From Hysterangium stoloniferum (taxonomy: Eukaryota; Basidiomycota; Agaricomycetes; Hysterangiales; Hysterangiaceae): 64,000 nucleotides of DNA. Every line of letters starts with the position of its first letter. Position 1 is the first letter of the stretch. The notes beneath the pieces are model-generated. The model was not told where the DNA came from. It did no database searches and saw only the letters and a list, made by a program, of their open reading frames with translations. Where the stretch lies: positions 372,001-436,000 of the forward strand of contig WHVD01000060.1 of the NCBI GenBank assembly GCA_015178975.1, written 5' to 3'. Position numbers and translations under genes: made by a program. Positions 11,131 to 23,655 of this stretch are shown piece after piece.

Positions 11131-12689
11131 TTAATCATCTAATGAGATGACATGAATCGTAGCATCCACAGCATTACATGATGGTTCATTATCACTTGAA
11201 TCTCCAAAGTCACTTTCAGAATATGAAGACCACTGCTTTTCTTCCTCTATTCCATCTTCTGGAATCTTCCCTTTCCTGATACCAATACCCTTCCCACCTG
11301 AATATCCTTTTAATGACTGCAGATCCCGAAGACGTTGGTAGTGAATGGTATTGATTGCCTTCCGATGTAAAAGTATTTTGTGGAGCTGATAGGCTAGTGC
11401 TGGGTTTTCCATATTCAGGTTTGGAACATGCACACCTAATTCATGTTCCTCATCACATATAAATGTCTTAAGACGTGAGATTTCAATATTGAGCCTTTGG
11501 TTTTCCTCATGGGCCCGCTGGATTTTAAAATATGCTATGCTTGCTTCACGTTCAGCTGCTTTGATCCAGGGCTTGTGGAAGATATCTTGAGATCCATCTC
11601 GTAGAAGGTCAAACTGAGCAATAAAAACATAGTCGAGTACCTGTGTTATGTCCAATGGATCACGAGGGGGTGAGATACAGGCAGCAGCAGTATTATAATT
11701 ATTGACTGCTGTTCGAATTGCTTGTGAATGAGCCTTCAATCCTTTTGCAATCTGAGTGTGTAATTTTACACCTGTTGAAGAATAATAATGAATCATGAGA
11801 TGCAAAGAAATAAAAATACTCACCAATCCCAGACTGATTCAACTTAGTAAGCTCAAATAGTCGTGAAACAACCAATCCCTCAAGCCTATTTAGTGCAAGC
11901 TGATACTCCCTCATTGCCAGCTTTTCTTCAGTGAGTTTCCATTCTGCAGATTCTGGTGTCCACCGTCTCCCAATCCCTAATTTTCCTTCAAGATCCTCCA
12001 CAGCACCCTGGAGAGTCAATACTGAGTCTAGGCCCTTGACCCGTGAGGTTTCAATACCTCGTGTATGTAAGTTGTCCATTGAATAAAAGTTGTCACATTC
12101 GAGATCTGAGAGAGAGGTTATATGCCACTGTTGTGTAACAGCTGCATATCTGTCACTACATGGTAATATTAGTAAAAGCATGCAATCAAAGTTTGTTACT
12201 CACATGGCTTCATGCAACTTACAAAGTGTGCTCAAGTACTCATACCTAAGTTTGTTTGTTTCCGGTTCCTGCTTGATTCCTCTCAGATATTCCTTTTCTT
12301 CATTATGCCACTCTATGAATGTTGTGTCTGATGGTATGTTCAAGGCAATCTTCATAGCCTCTAGTTTTGGTGGCAATTCAGCAAGCAATTTAAGTGCCTG
12401 TCGATAGTTATTGCAGATAAATTTACCTTTTAATAAAAGATTCAGAAATTAGATAAAATACTAGATAAAATAATGATAGGACTTACTGAGTTCTGCATAC
12501 TTATCAGCATTCCATCGTTCAAAATGCAATAATATGGCCTGCTTTCTGTGGAATTTTGAAGCATGGCGAGTGTCAGGGGACAATCTCAAGTTTTCTAAAT
12601 TCATCCCTGACCTTCCTTAATATAGTCTCATAAGTCAAGGATAAGAGTACCTTGTTTTTATCACATTTTCAAACTCAGCTGCACCTTTA

Positions 12690-12866
12690 GTTAGTCACTC
12701 GCTAGCCGAGGGTTCCTTAGACTTTTCTCTTCGGATTCCCTCTGCTAGGTAAGTAATAATGTACATTGTATGTATATAATAGATAGGTATAAAACTTACT
12801 TCGGATTCCCTCTGCTAGTGCCCCAACTCAGTCATAGTGCAAGTCAGTGTGATCTAGAGAGTCGCC
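12690..12866 (-). mobile_element. Repeat insertion (R2 family) in KDZ transposase
   Basis: In minus orientation the block begins TGTAAGGGCGACTC and contains two copies of CTAGCAGAGGGAATCC about 80 bp apart. The same arrangement occurs at about 29,320-29,455 and 41,762-41,881. It interrupts the transposase reading frame. Its other end was not located with confidence. It resembles the start of an LTR (TG...), but this is unproven. Confidence 0.5.
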
Positions 12867-13466
12867 CTTACAGCAAGTAGGCCCTGCCACAGCATTTGAC
12901 TCAGCAAATGCCCGCTCACAACCCTCAAAGTCTTCTAGACCACACCCTTCCACATATAATGGATGCCAGTCAAGTTGGCATAAACGGCAATGTGCATGGC
13001 CATGGAAAGATCCCACACAGAACCGACAGCCCGAAGACCTTACCTTGGGACCAACAAGTGCACTTTTGTTTGCTGTGACTGAAAACCCACAGCCGATGTC
13101 ATACCCTAGTAGCAGGTTTACACCAAAAACGTCAATTAACTTGTTAACAATAGCAAGGGGGTACTTTGCTCTGTTTTGGAATGGTAACATCATGAATCAA
13201 ATATAACATGTGGACTCACAATTCCCCACTCTTGATCATGTCACACATGAGTAGTGCAGTACCATGACGACAGACTGCCAAGAATATCCCAGTCTCATCA
13301 AAGATTCCCCACATCTTTTTGACAGCATCATCAGCGAGATTTTTCCAGCGTTCAACACACGGATTGGACTTGTCAACACCATCAGTTGGTTGGCCACCTT
13401 CAGTAAGTATTTCAGGCTAAGACGAGTCAAAACCAAGTATCACATGAGTGGAACACACTTACTGTA

Positions 13467-13978
13467 TGTTAAGTGCCGTGTCGGGAACTTATTCCGGACT
13501 ATCGGGAAGTCACCGGGAAGTCGGGAACTACTAGATAGGGTCAGGACGTTGGCTTCAGCTTATGTGCTGCACCTCTACGCAAACGCTCAATGTCCTTAAT
13601 TTCAGAGGTGAGACTTATGATGGGAGTTACGGATATTCAGAGTTCCGAAGAGTTCCGAATATCGAGCGTACAGAAAGACGGGAGGAGGAATAAGAAACTA
13701 AGTCGATATCAGATCTAAGGTAAAGTACAAATTCGCGGAAACTAATATAAGTTTGCTCGTTATTGTACTACAAACTAAGACCATAATAATATAACAAACA
13801 AACGAGTGAATACTTGTCAACAGACAAATTACCAAATGCGGAACAAGGGAAGAATGCGGATGATACGGTAACTATGATGTTCCGTAGTCGGAGGTCGAAA
13901 GTCGGAAGTCGGGGATCGGAAGTCGGGAGTGGGAGACCGGAAGTCGGATATTAAAACATCCGGGAACGGGTCGTAACA
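13467..13978 (-). mobile_element. Solo LTR in a KDZ transposase intron
   Basis: In minus orientation the 512-bp sequence begins TGTTACGACCCG and ends CACTTAACA. It is flanked by the 5-bp duplication CTGTA at 13462-13466 and 13979-13983. It lies just after a GTAAAT 5' splice site of the transposase gene. Near its start are short tandem CCGACTTCC-type repeats (13,870-13,950). No internal retrotransposon sequence remains, so LTR-LTR recombination is inferred. Confidence 0.85.
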
Positions 13979-15291
13979 CTGTAATATTTACCTTGGGTAA
14001 TCTGCGTTTTACCTCTGAACTGAACTTATCAACTTCTCCTGGTGTCAGGTAGAAACCATTGATACGCTGGCGTCCATCAGGCTGCTCAAGTGATTCAATA
14101 GAGATAACTTTGCCTGTGCTATCCTTTTCACGCAGAAATTTTGGGATACGCTTGAGAGAATTATTCCCATCAAATGTGGCTTGGATGGAGTACTTGAGTG
14201 GTGGTTCATCTTCAAGAACATATGTACATGGTGGACATGCATTCCGAAGCTGCCAATTGTCCTCATGCCCCAATTGATTTTGAATATCACATGATATGCG
14301 TGTCTGGATTTCAACATACACATCATGACTTGCAGAGAGTTGTGCACGCATAGAAGGAGGGAAGGAAACCTAGAGAAAATATCTGTTAGCATTCATGATG
14401 TTTCTTCATTGGCTTAGATGCATATACCAACTGAAGGTCACAAAGACTGCGTGCAAACTTGATTATACTCAATTGAGGTGTACGGTTGGCTAATGTGCGA
14501 TATAATCGAAGGAGCTGGATGGAAAATGTGTGGGATGGATGAAGAGGTGCATTGCCTATGTAGCCATGTCGCATCATTGTGACCGTTATACCATGATTAG
14601 GATTGATAGGGAATGTTCTGAACTGCGATGCTAAGAATATATTAAAACCAAGATAATAATGAAAGAGTAGTGGATGATGTACAGAAAACATCATGCACCA
14701 TTATCGGTGCATGCTGCAATGTGTCATGTTCTGTTGGAGGTCCTTTGAAGTCCCATTCTAGAAATGCCCTGGTGAGATCAGGGTACAGAACTTCCCATTC
14801 CTTGTTTGCCTTTTCGATACGGTCACGTCGTGTACGATGATCAACATGAGACCTGTATATAAATGCATAAGCAAAGTTGAGAAATATTTTATACAACTTA
14901 TGAAGGGTGATTCAAATTGGCATAATTCTCATAAATGTCCTGTGTGATTGCATTAAACTCCTGAGTATGGATTGAGTTCCAGCTGGCATCATCTTGCTCT
15001 TCAGGCCGCAGATCTCGCCAACTATACTGGTCCTCAGATACTTCCCAATGATCATTCTGAGAGTTTCCGGGTATGGAATTCACCATGTCCTGTATAGCCT
15101 TACGATCTGTGGATGTAGAATCTACGGCAGTTAATTGAAATGCAATAAAAAAGAACAGAGAACTTACTTGAAAGTAATGCAGCTCTTCTGGCAAGTCTCT
15201 CCCAGCGTGCTTGCATAATTTTATTTGGACCATGGATGACAGTGGCAGCAACAGACATGTTACGCTGATTTCTATTGACCATAGTACCCTT

Positions 15292-15680
15292 TACCTTCCG
15301 AGAGATATGCAATCGTGATTTAGCCATAGAAATCTATATAGCACAAAAGAAAGGGTTAGACAAAGAAGAGTTGGTGAAGTGATTTTGACAATGTCGCCGA
15401 CGATGAGCTCAAACAGAACACATGCGCTAAGTGCTGGAGTGTTGCCGAAAGTACAGGGTGTTTGTGGACGTGTTGTGGGGGCAGCTGTCATGTCTGATAA
15501 TAGCTTTGTGAGTCCATAGGAATATGTGAGGGAAAAAAAAATTTTTTTATTCAAGACAGAATTATAAAATGGTATTATTTCCGGGAGAGGGAGACAACAG
15601 CTATCCTATCTAACTATAAGGCGAGCAGTGCTAGTGTTCTGCGCCTAACTAGATATGGGTGCGTGGGTACTACAGGTGAC
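15292..15680 (-). repeat. KDZ right terminal inverted repeat
   Basis: Reverse complement of 7476-7864 with few differences and equal length (389 bp). It contains the start codon of the transposase at 15327, so the TIR doubles as promoter and first coding exon. Confidence 0.85.
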
Positions 15681-15759
15681 TACTGTATAGTTACAATAGT
15701 CCGTTATTACTATATACGAGACAGTTACAATGCTATAAGACTTCTTATTCAACAAGATC

Positions 15760-16400
15760 AACTGTATATCGACTATATCCCTGCATATATCCCCATATCA
15801 TCCGAGAGACGGGTTACCTTAAACCATCTCCTTTTTTCCCACGCTCAAAAAAATCTTTGTCAAAAAACCCCAACTTTCCACCCACCTATACGACCTTCTT
15901 TTTCATCCCTCCTAACATCTCCTTTGAATAACCCAGACTGATTGCAGCAGATCCTGGCGCTATCATGCCCCCTCAACATCAACACACACTAGCTGCGCCA
16001 TGCACAAACTCGACAAAGATCTCTGTCACAAGACATGTGAGATATGGTATCAATCCTTGGACACAAAGGCATTAATAAAGATAATGAGGCTAACATCAAA
16101 GCATTCACGGTGGCAATTTGGGAATTCATCCCAAAACACAGCAACTATTCAATTCAACAAGCCAGTGCCAGACAACTGACAGCCATCTGCCCCCCTAATA
16201 CTGCATGTTGATTGATGCTGTTCTAAACCCGAACTAGCTTACAAAATTTTACATACTTTGAAAAAAATTGGCCACTCTAAAACCTCGTGGGAAAAATATG
16301 AGAAAAGTGTTTCCCGATGTATTTTGACTAGCTGAATCCAAATCTGAAATTAGTTTTGCCAAAAGGTCTCGATCATGAGATGTCAAACTTGCCAACTTTG
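15760..16400. other. Upstream remnant of DUF2235 gene A; no gene
   Basis: The first 150-200 bases resemble the sequence upstream of copies C and D (a TATATCNACTATATC stretch and a later TTTTTCCCACGCTCAAA-like stretch), so this is the displaced 5' flank of gene A. Nothing else was recognised up to 16,400. Confidence 0.45.
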
Positions 16401-16650
16401 ATTGTCTGCAGCTGTATCCTCTATCCAACATGTGGACTCAAGATGATCCTTCTCTATATTCTGGTTAGAAGAACGAATAAACTTCTGCTGGTGAGACTGA
16501 GGATAAACACTTTAAACAAAGAATGCATCAGGAAATTGTGAAGTGTGTAAATACCCTAGCTAGCTAGCCCAGTACAAAAAGGGATTTCTTTTTACAAGTT
16601 GGTGTGTACTAGCCATCTCAGGTGTCTGGTAGTCAGCCTAACCTGGATCT
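16400..16650 (+). repeat. Dispersed repeat, copy 1
   Basis: About 245 bp align with 59,165-59,405 in the same orientation, including TCAAGATGATCCT and GAGACTGAGGATAAACACT. The two copies differ at scattered sites. No ends or target duplication could be fixed. Confidence 0.65.
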
Positions 16651-17914
16651 ATATGCTCTAGGACCCCTATATTACATTCTGAATAGTTGGATATCTAGAA
16701 ATTATTTTTTATATTTACGAGCCATACTGCAAGTGAACAATAATGCATAACTTACCCACCCCCAAATCAAAGTAATAGATACACTACAGTATCCTCCATC
16801 TGGCTGACACTATCCACCATCCATCCCATGTCATCCATCCCCTGACCCTTTGACCAGCAAGAATATAAAAATATGTAATGACGTTCACACTATAAGCAAC
16901 AAGACTACCAAGTATAGTTGGCAATGCAGAATACTCATAGTTCTCATGTTATGACATGCATGTCAGCCAGTGACAAAGGACACAGCAACAAAGCTGGCTC
17001 TTTCATCACATGATGTTCAGCCCAAGATAATAAATAAATAAGTGAAGAAATTATAACTACCTTTATAGAGTGTGGAAATGGAGCCGAAGGAAGGGGAGAT
17101 TATATGACAGTGATGGCAGTGATGAGGATAAGTTGAAGATGAAAAGTGAAAGTGAAAGTAAGGGCAAAGGAAGTGACAAGGTAGTTGAAGTATGAGGGTG
17201 GTCATGCTCATGGATGTGTTCCTTAAAGGCATAAGTGTGAATGCCACTGCTGAACAATTCAGATGTGACTTTGGTAGTGTTGTTGGGTGCCACTCTGCCA
17301 TATCTTGACACCCAGAATACCATAGGCAGTGCAGTGGGATCAAGCAGGGAGATGAGGGATAGCAGGGGCATGATCAAGAGCTGGGAAGAGGTGGCATAAC
17401 AGTGTGAGTTGGATATATGTATTGCAGCCATGATGTGCATTTGTCCATAGAACTCATTCCAAGAACAAAAAGGATATATTCAATTTGTGGTATACTGGTA
17501 TATGGCTGAGCCAGACTTGCCAGGAAGCCAATACATCCACCCAGCCTCTCTCTTGAATCTAAATCTGCACTTAAATCTAGTCCCATGCCCCCCTTGTCAT
17601 TTCTCTTTCCACCACTGTCAATCGCATCAACAAAGACTTGCAGATGCCATCCAGAACCAATGTTATCCAGTATTGGCCTCCCTGTTCTTTGCTGGCAAGG
17701 TTTCTACAAATTGTGAAAAATGCAGTATGTGAGCAAACACAGCTGGAGCTGATGGCTGTGCAGTTGCAGGGGGCCTATGGTGGCCAGGCAGGCAGCATTA
17801 CACTGAGACTTAAGGGTGGCAGGGTGGTGGGTGGTGGGATGAAAGGCTGTAGAGACGTGTGGGAGACAGTCCATGATGCTAGTTGTAGCCCTGGCATTGT
17901 CATGAGACTTGAAA
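16651..17914. other. No gene seen
   Basis: AT-rich sequence with short ORFs on both strands that lack recognisable domains or consistent splice structure. It is probably eroded repeat sequence. Confidence 0.35.
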
Positions 17915-18245
17915 GAGAATTGGTGTAGTTTTTGATCACAAGTGCTAAAGCAGCAGCATGGCTGGGTGAGATTCAGTTGTATGGAGCAATATGAAGCATG
18001 AAGGTGCCATACAGAATGTGTGGGCTATGGATGATGTTCAAGTGTGAGAGATGGTTATTGATGGATGAAAACACACCTAAGACTTCCAGCCATGCTTGTT
18101 GCAATGAGCGGTTGTACAACCACAGAGAAAAGGCACTGCTGGATCCCTAAGAGACTGAGATTTCCATGGTTCCAAGAACAAAAATAGATGGCAGCTTTAG
18201 ACCACATCTTCACCCTCCCCAATGGCCAGGCACATCCCACTGACA
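17915..18245 (+). repeat. Dispersed repeat, uninterrupted copy
   Basis: This 330-bp segment reappears as two halves, 43,783-43,848 and 49,030-49,297, separated by the 5.2 kb element. The join in this copy (TTGTATGGAGCAATATGAAGC) gives the empty-site sequence for that insertion. Confidence 0.75.
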
Positions 18246-20064
18246 TTCATATCAGTTTACACATTCTGGATATGAAGCACTCAACAAGTTATCTATTCAC
18301 TGGGCAACCACAGTGCTAGGTGGGGATAAACACCATGATATAAATTCTCCAACTTTAGGTGATGGAAATCATACAAAATGTAAATGTTTGGATATCATAC
18401 ATTCCCAAAATCCTGACTGTGATATTGTCATTTGACCTCAGACCAGAGATGCTGGCATTCAAAAGCAATTAAACTGTGGTTGTGACTGTGGATGGAATTT
18501 ACATGATGTAATATGCAATATATTGTCCACACTTATTCATTATAGGAATGGGATTATGTATCATAATTGTGAGACACATCTTCACCAATGACCCACTCAT
18601 AGACTCCATCTTCTGGCCAATGAACAACCTCAGCTTCACAAAATATTTCAGGAACATCCCAAAATGGGCTCACTATGATTAGCTGTTGGTATTCCTGGAT
18701 TTTCTGGTCCAGGTAAATCTATCACAGAGATATCTCTGGGACAATTGGAGAAGTGAGAGTCATGACAGAATCAAAAGACATACAGTGACTCTAAAAACCC
18801 TTTCCATACTAACCCCAAATGCAGTGTGTGACGTGCACTGCCTTACAGTGTGGGAATTCTGCTTAGCTTTGGTGGAGTCATACATCAGTGTTCAGTCGAT
18901 TGGTATGACTCAGCATGTCGGCGGTCAGATCTGGATGTTCACAAGCAATGTGATCACTTTGGAAGAGCTGCTGGACATATGTCCCCTAGACTCTCCTGCA
19001 AAATGAGGGGGCCAATATTTACTGTGACGTATGGCCTTAGTTGGCATAACGCATAATGCACACTTCAGATATCGACTAATAGCACTTGTCCAGTGTTGAG
19101 TTGACGAAAATGGGCAACATTGGTTTACAAACGTGCTACAGGAAGGTCGACAAGCGATGTATCCCCTTTAACAACAGTGCCGTTATCAAGGCCGTTCTCC
19201 TTCTCCATTGAGGATCTCGTACATCTTTCCTGCTGGCCCCAACTTCAAACAGGTAATGTCCTGTGTCATATTTCATTCTGTCCAGTGCTGAAACACACCC
19301 TTATCTTCCCACTAGGTCTCAAACTTCCTCTAGCCTTTCAAACCATCCTACCCACCAACAGCCATCACGTCACAAGTTGTACATCTTTACCATTGGCCCC
19401 AACTTCAACCAGGTAATGCCCTTTGTGACATCTTGTTCTGTTCAGTGGTGAAACACATCCTTTCCTTTGCGCTAGGCCTCAAACTTCCTCTAGCCTTTCA
19501 AACCATCTAACCCACCAACAGCTCTTGTATTGCAAGTTCATCACACAGGTGAGCTGAATACACCCTTCGCAATGTGGAAGGACATGTCAAACTTATCACA
19601 TCTCCAGTGCACATCGAAGTGCGTGAACCTCAGCCGGCCACCTTGTGTGCAACATAACCACATCCTTCCTGCCAGAGATGCATGTACTACATATCCTTTC
19701 ATCCTTTGTTTCCACCATTGTTAGTGCCGGCACCGATGCAATTTGGAAAGTCTGGGATCAGGACACATGACGGACAGTTGGGATGAGCATTGCAAGGACA
19801 CAAAATGGATTATGGATTTGGGGCCGGCTTGGGGAGATATATTATTGCTATGTTTGTTGCAAAGTGTTTGGTTACTGATCGATATTATGGGTAGCCCTGT
19901 ATTTGCAGAACCTTGTCATAAAATCATAAAATGTCGAGAATGATTATCAAAATTTGCAATCTCATGAGAACAAAAACCATTCAAAAGGACTAGTGTGATA
20001 ATCTAAATGTATTCTTTCATATCATTTCTTCTCCCAGCATTGCCTCCCCTGGCACCATCTACAT
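18246..20064. other. No gene seen; weak internal duplication
   Basis: No recognised coding region. Two segments near 19,230-19,390 and 19,390-19,520 share CTTCCTCTAGCCTTTCAAACCATC and neighbouring text, so a roughly 135-bp tandem duplication is present. Confidence 0.4.
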
Positions 20065-20181
20065 TCAGTTCCTTCACTGTGGTTCCTTTCCAGTGGTTCC
20101 TTTGCTGCAGTTCCTTTGCTGTGGTTCCTTTGTGGCGGTTCCTTCACTGCAGTTCCTTCGCTGCAGTTCCTTTGTGGTGGT
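20065..20181 (+). repeat. GGTTCCTTTGCTG-type minisatellite
   Basis: Seven or so units of about 15 bases follow the pattern GYRGTTCCTTYRCTG. The reverse frame encodes a Lys/Gln/Thr-rich repeat, treated here as a by-product of the satellite. Confidence 0.7.
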
Positions 20182-20249
20182 TTTCTGAAAGATGGGGTGG
20201 TACTGGATGATATGGTGAAACTTCAGGGTATGGTATGGAATGGTGTTGG

Positions 20250-23200
20250 GGCAAGAGGTTGTGGATCTATTCAGGATAAAGCAGACTGGAACCTGCATTA
20301 TGGCATTGCTTTGATGACACAATGCAGGAGGAGTTGTCACTGAATGCTGGGGTTGGATACTGTGGGGGGTGTAGGATGTAAGTATTGGATGTCTTTGTTG
20401 GGTTGAAGAGTTCACTGGGATGGCTCAGTGACGGTCTGAATACAGTGCCAGAACTTCTGCTTTGTAGTTTAGGCAGTCTGGAATAATTATCACGTAGCTC
20501 CATCTCTGTTTTGCACAACCTTTTTGAGGCCCTTTGTACATCTCCCCCAGACTACAGAGCATGCTTAAGTGTTGACTTTTGGAGCTCCACAGAGGCTTGC
20601 AATGCAATGGCACGATCATAAGTACTTCGCAATTCTACATTATAGCTGATGGGGATTGTCTGCAAGCCCAATGCTCAAGAGTGGGTGACCTGGAAAACTG
20701 AGCATGGTGAGAAAGATTTGGTCAAATCAGCTCTTGCTCCATCAGGAAAACGTTGGTGGCTTGCGTGTCTGACAGCCAATTAAACAAAAGATGAGAGATA
20801 AAAAAAAGAAAACATAGACTGACTTTTAATTTCCCTTTGTAATTCTCAACAGTGCCAGGATTGGGTAAGCCAAGTGAACAATGCCATTGATAAAAGTTAT
20901 TATAAACTTGTGCAGTCACTGTGCATTTCTGAATGGCAGCTATAATTACGGTATTATATTAGAATACATATTCTAGTTTTTATATGGATACTTACCACTT
21001 CAAATAATTGAATGGGCAGCACGGTGATGGTGCATTGATTGCTGATCTCTCATGTGTATTCGATGCAAATGGAATAATTCAATATTGGCCATAGCACATG
21101 AATTATACTGCATTCCTCTCATGATTCCAGCTAACAATGTCAGCTTTACTCCATCACGGTTGATGTTCCAATGTGCTTGCTCATTGCCATTTGAAGTTGT
21201 TGGAGAGGCTCTCCAGACATCCAAAGGGATTTTGCTCGCAGGCCTGTACAGGGCGGCCAGAGCAAATCCTTCTGCTGCTTCCTTATTTTTAAGCCATTCT
21301 TCAAATTATATGGTAAGCAATGAAATGGCATTTCAACAATGTTTGACACACCTGAAGCCTTTTTGCCACCATTCCGAATAACCTGTAGAGTCCCTTGAAA
21401 ATCTGGTAAAGGCTCTGCAAAAGCAATGCTCATCATTGCTGCTCTGCCTTTCCAATCTACAACACCATGCATATGTGATATATGCCTTGTGAAATGAGCA
21501 AAGCAATAACGGTAGCACTGAGCTAAATGCTCATAGGCTGTTAATGTATGTAGTGCTCGGTTCCACTCAATTGAACAATACCCAGATATGCGCTGGGATA
21601 TTTCTACACAATAGTGACCTAGACCTAAGTAAATTATTTAGATTATTTCTTCTAAAAAGAGGGAGTTTTATAATAATTACCCAGTGCTTGTCCCTTTGCA
21701 CCATCTGCCATGATTGAATCAATCCCCACCCCATGTATATGTTGGAATTGGATGCATTGTCCTGTGTCTCCTTCTACAACCTCAAAAATATGTAGAAATA
21801 GGATATGGTGGGCAGCTGCACTTTGTGATGTTATGAAGGCATGTGCAACAACAATTGCTATGGTGTGATGATTGGTTAATAATCCAGCACCAACTGAACT
21901 GAACATAAATACTCACAGCATGAATACTCAGGAAACCATGCCTCTATTTCAAATTCCTGCCAGTTATGCAGCCGCTTGAAGGATGTATCAATGGATGGAC
22001 GTTTTGTCGCCAACAATAAGTTGCTCATTGTGGCAAACATACAGATAACAAGGAAAAAGGTTTTTTCTTTAGGAATCTCATGCTTTTCGACACATCGAAC
22101 ATTGGCTTCACCATGTGGAAGTGTTGAATGTTTAGATAAGAGAGAATGTGCACCTAATTAGCAATGATAAGTAATAAAATATTGATGTTCTGATCAATAA
22201 TACCTTCAAAACCCATTCCATATGGATAGTGCTTGTCTTGCAATATATTGATTAGGCATGCTGCATGGTCAGCATTTCCAAGTGAGGGATGAAGGTCCCC
22301 TAGTGTTGGATCACATATACCAACCCATCCCAATATTTTTCGAAGACCTGTCATAAAGGCAGAATCAAGAATAATGTGACGTGGAGTTGCATCAGCTAGT
22401 CCCCAATCCAATGACTCGAGTAATTCATTAAATAGTGATAAGATTGTCTGTGGTGTCTTGGATGGCTGAGGATCTTTATGTGAATGAGGATGCCGACAAC
22501 CAATGCAACATATGGGCAATAGTGCATTTCATATGGATAATAGAGTTCAATACATGCTGGACATGACTTCTCAGTATGCTCTAAAATACCACATTGAAGA
22601 ATTCCATTAGAATCTCTATGCCAGTTTGCTAGAAATATTTAAGTATATTACGAAGGTGAAAATGAGACAAGTTACTTACAACAAAATGATTTTTGTTCTC
22701 GTGGTGCTGCAACTGTATTACATGGAACAAGTGGCCCATAACCCTCAGACTGTGCAGTTATCTCGTATTCCATTATCAAGGGTAGATTATTTTCAAATAG
22801 TGCTTGGAGGTAGTTGGTCTCATATTCTTGAAGGTTGAGGATGATCAGGTGTGCATGATGACCTTTGTGCCACTTCTCACACCTAGTATCAGAGTTTTTA
22901 GTACATATATGGGAGGATAGAATAATACACTTACTGGATGAATGATTGACCATGCTGATTTTTATGGAATTGTAATTTTCCAGGACAATGTTTTGTAGTC
23001 CTTACTTTGGAATGCTGATCACAGAGCCTTGCATAGTATGTTGTACTCGAGTCCTCAACATCTGAATCCATTTTGGCACCTTCAGATTCAGAGCACTGCT
23101 CATCATTGTCAGTTGGTTTGCTGCCTCCAGAACTAACCAGGCAGCCATTGTCCATAAGTGCACAAAAGAAGGCAAGTGTTTTCAGAAAGACTTCACAAGA

Positions 23201-23655
23201 TGCTGCAGACATTCTGTCAGATGGGCCATTTATATTTTTTGAAGAGGATAAATTTGGTGCTGAATTAAATGAGCAATGTTTAATGCCACAACCTATGGAA
23301 AATAAGTATAAAACTTGAGAGTTGAAATAATACAGTGGTTAACTTACAACTTGTTTTCACTTGTAAAGAAGAAACTGGCTCATTACTTCTGATATCATGA
23401 AGCAAGTGAGAGACAACATTTTCATGATATCCATGTACATCCCCCAGAGAGTACTGGATACTTTCACGGGGATCTAAATAGTTGTCTGGGTCTATAGAAA
23501 ATATATGTGCAATGGCTTCCCCCATAATAGAGCCAGTTTGAGGGTATTCAACAATGGCACCATTCGGATGATGCAATATAGCTTGTATATATGTTTGACG
23601 TGTGGCTCTGTTCAATCCTGATCTGATTTCTTCTGCTGAAAAAGGTGTCACCAGA
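20250..23655 (-). CDS. Transposon-type multi-exon gene, family not assigned
   Basis: Minus-strand exons in order include PFSAEEIRSGLNRATRQTYI, a block with SLGDVHGYHENVVSHLLHDI, RCEKWHKGHHAHLIILNLQE-like sequence, and a Cys/His stretch (HRDSNGILQCGILEHTEKSC then PACIELYYPYEM). They continue with GWVGICDPTLGDLHPSLGNA, IDSIMADGAKGQALGNYY, SGYCSIEWNRALHTLTAYEH, DVWRASPTTSNGNEQAHWNI followed by NRDGVKLTLLAGIMRGMQY, and a C-terminus RLCKTEMELRDNYSRLPKL. I associate the last blocks with a protein family that is widespread and repetitive in mushroom genomes. The spaced Asp and Cys/His residues suggest a transposase, but I cannot name it. Introns are 45-70 nt with consensus ends. No terminal repeats were found. 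Confidence 0.55.

Larger units (their letters stand above)
11131..15327 (-). pseudogene. KDZ transposase, multi-exon, interrupted by insertions
   Basis: The start MAKSRLHISRKVKGTMV lies inside the right TIR. Exons then give FNAITQDIYENYANLN, RIEKANKEWEVLYPDLTRAF, GYIGNAPLHPSHTFSIQLL, a CPPCTYVLEDEPPLKYS block with DGNNSLKR, ERWKNLADDAVKKMWGIFDE with CRHGTALLMCDM, then LLGYDIGCGFSVTANKSALV and FHGHAHCRLCQLDWHPLYV with GLEDFEGCERAFAESNAVAG. The C-terminal coiled region (RWTPESAEWKLTEEKLA, RLFELTKLNQSGI, EFDLLRDG-like FDLLRDGSQDI) ends at 11131. These are hallmark KDZ transposase blocks with the catalytic core DG...DIG. The gene is broken after SNAVAGPTC by a repeat at about 12.69-12.87 kb, and one intron holds a 512-bp solo LTR. 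Confidence 0.85.
7476..15680. mobile_element. KDZ-class DNA transposon, 8.2 kb
   Basis: Terminal inverted repeats of 389 bp (7476-7864 and 15292-15680) begin GTCACCTGTAGTACCC and are flanked by TACT at 7472-7475 and 15681-15684. The element carries a spliced KDZ transposase gene on the minus strand (11.1-15.3 kb) and a second conserved-looking gene (9.4-10.6 kb). Its left arm is a mosaic of inverted copies of the transposase 5' exons plus a minisatellite. A solo LTR and another repeat have inserted in the transposase gene, so this copy is probably inactive. Confidence 0.85.
7320..15754. mobile_element. Solo LTR split by the KDZ transposon
   Basis: Removing the KDZ element joins 7320-7475 to 15685-15754. 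This gives a roughly 226-bp sequence that begins TGTTACAAGG and ends TTCAACA (TG..CA), flanked by the 5-bp duplication AGATC at 7315-7319 and 15755-15759. Outside these, the flanks match the region upstream of DUF2235 copies C and D (for example a diverged ACTATATATCAACTATATC-like stretch after 15759). The LTR therefore landed in the 5' region of gene A before the KDZ insertion. Confidence 0.75.

Noticed and set aside
20074..20415. Minus-strand ORF with Lys-Glu-Pro-Gln repeats
   Set aside because: Caused by the 15-base minisatellite at 20.07-20.18 kb; the adjoining part belongs to another frame of the neighbouring gene's tail.
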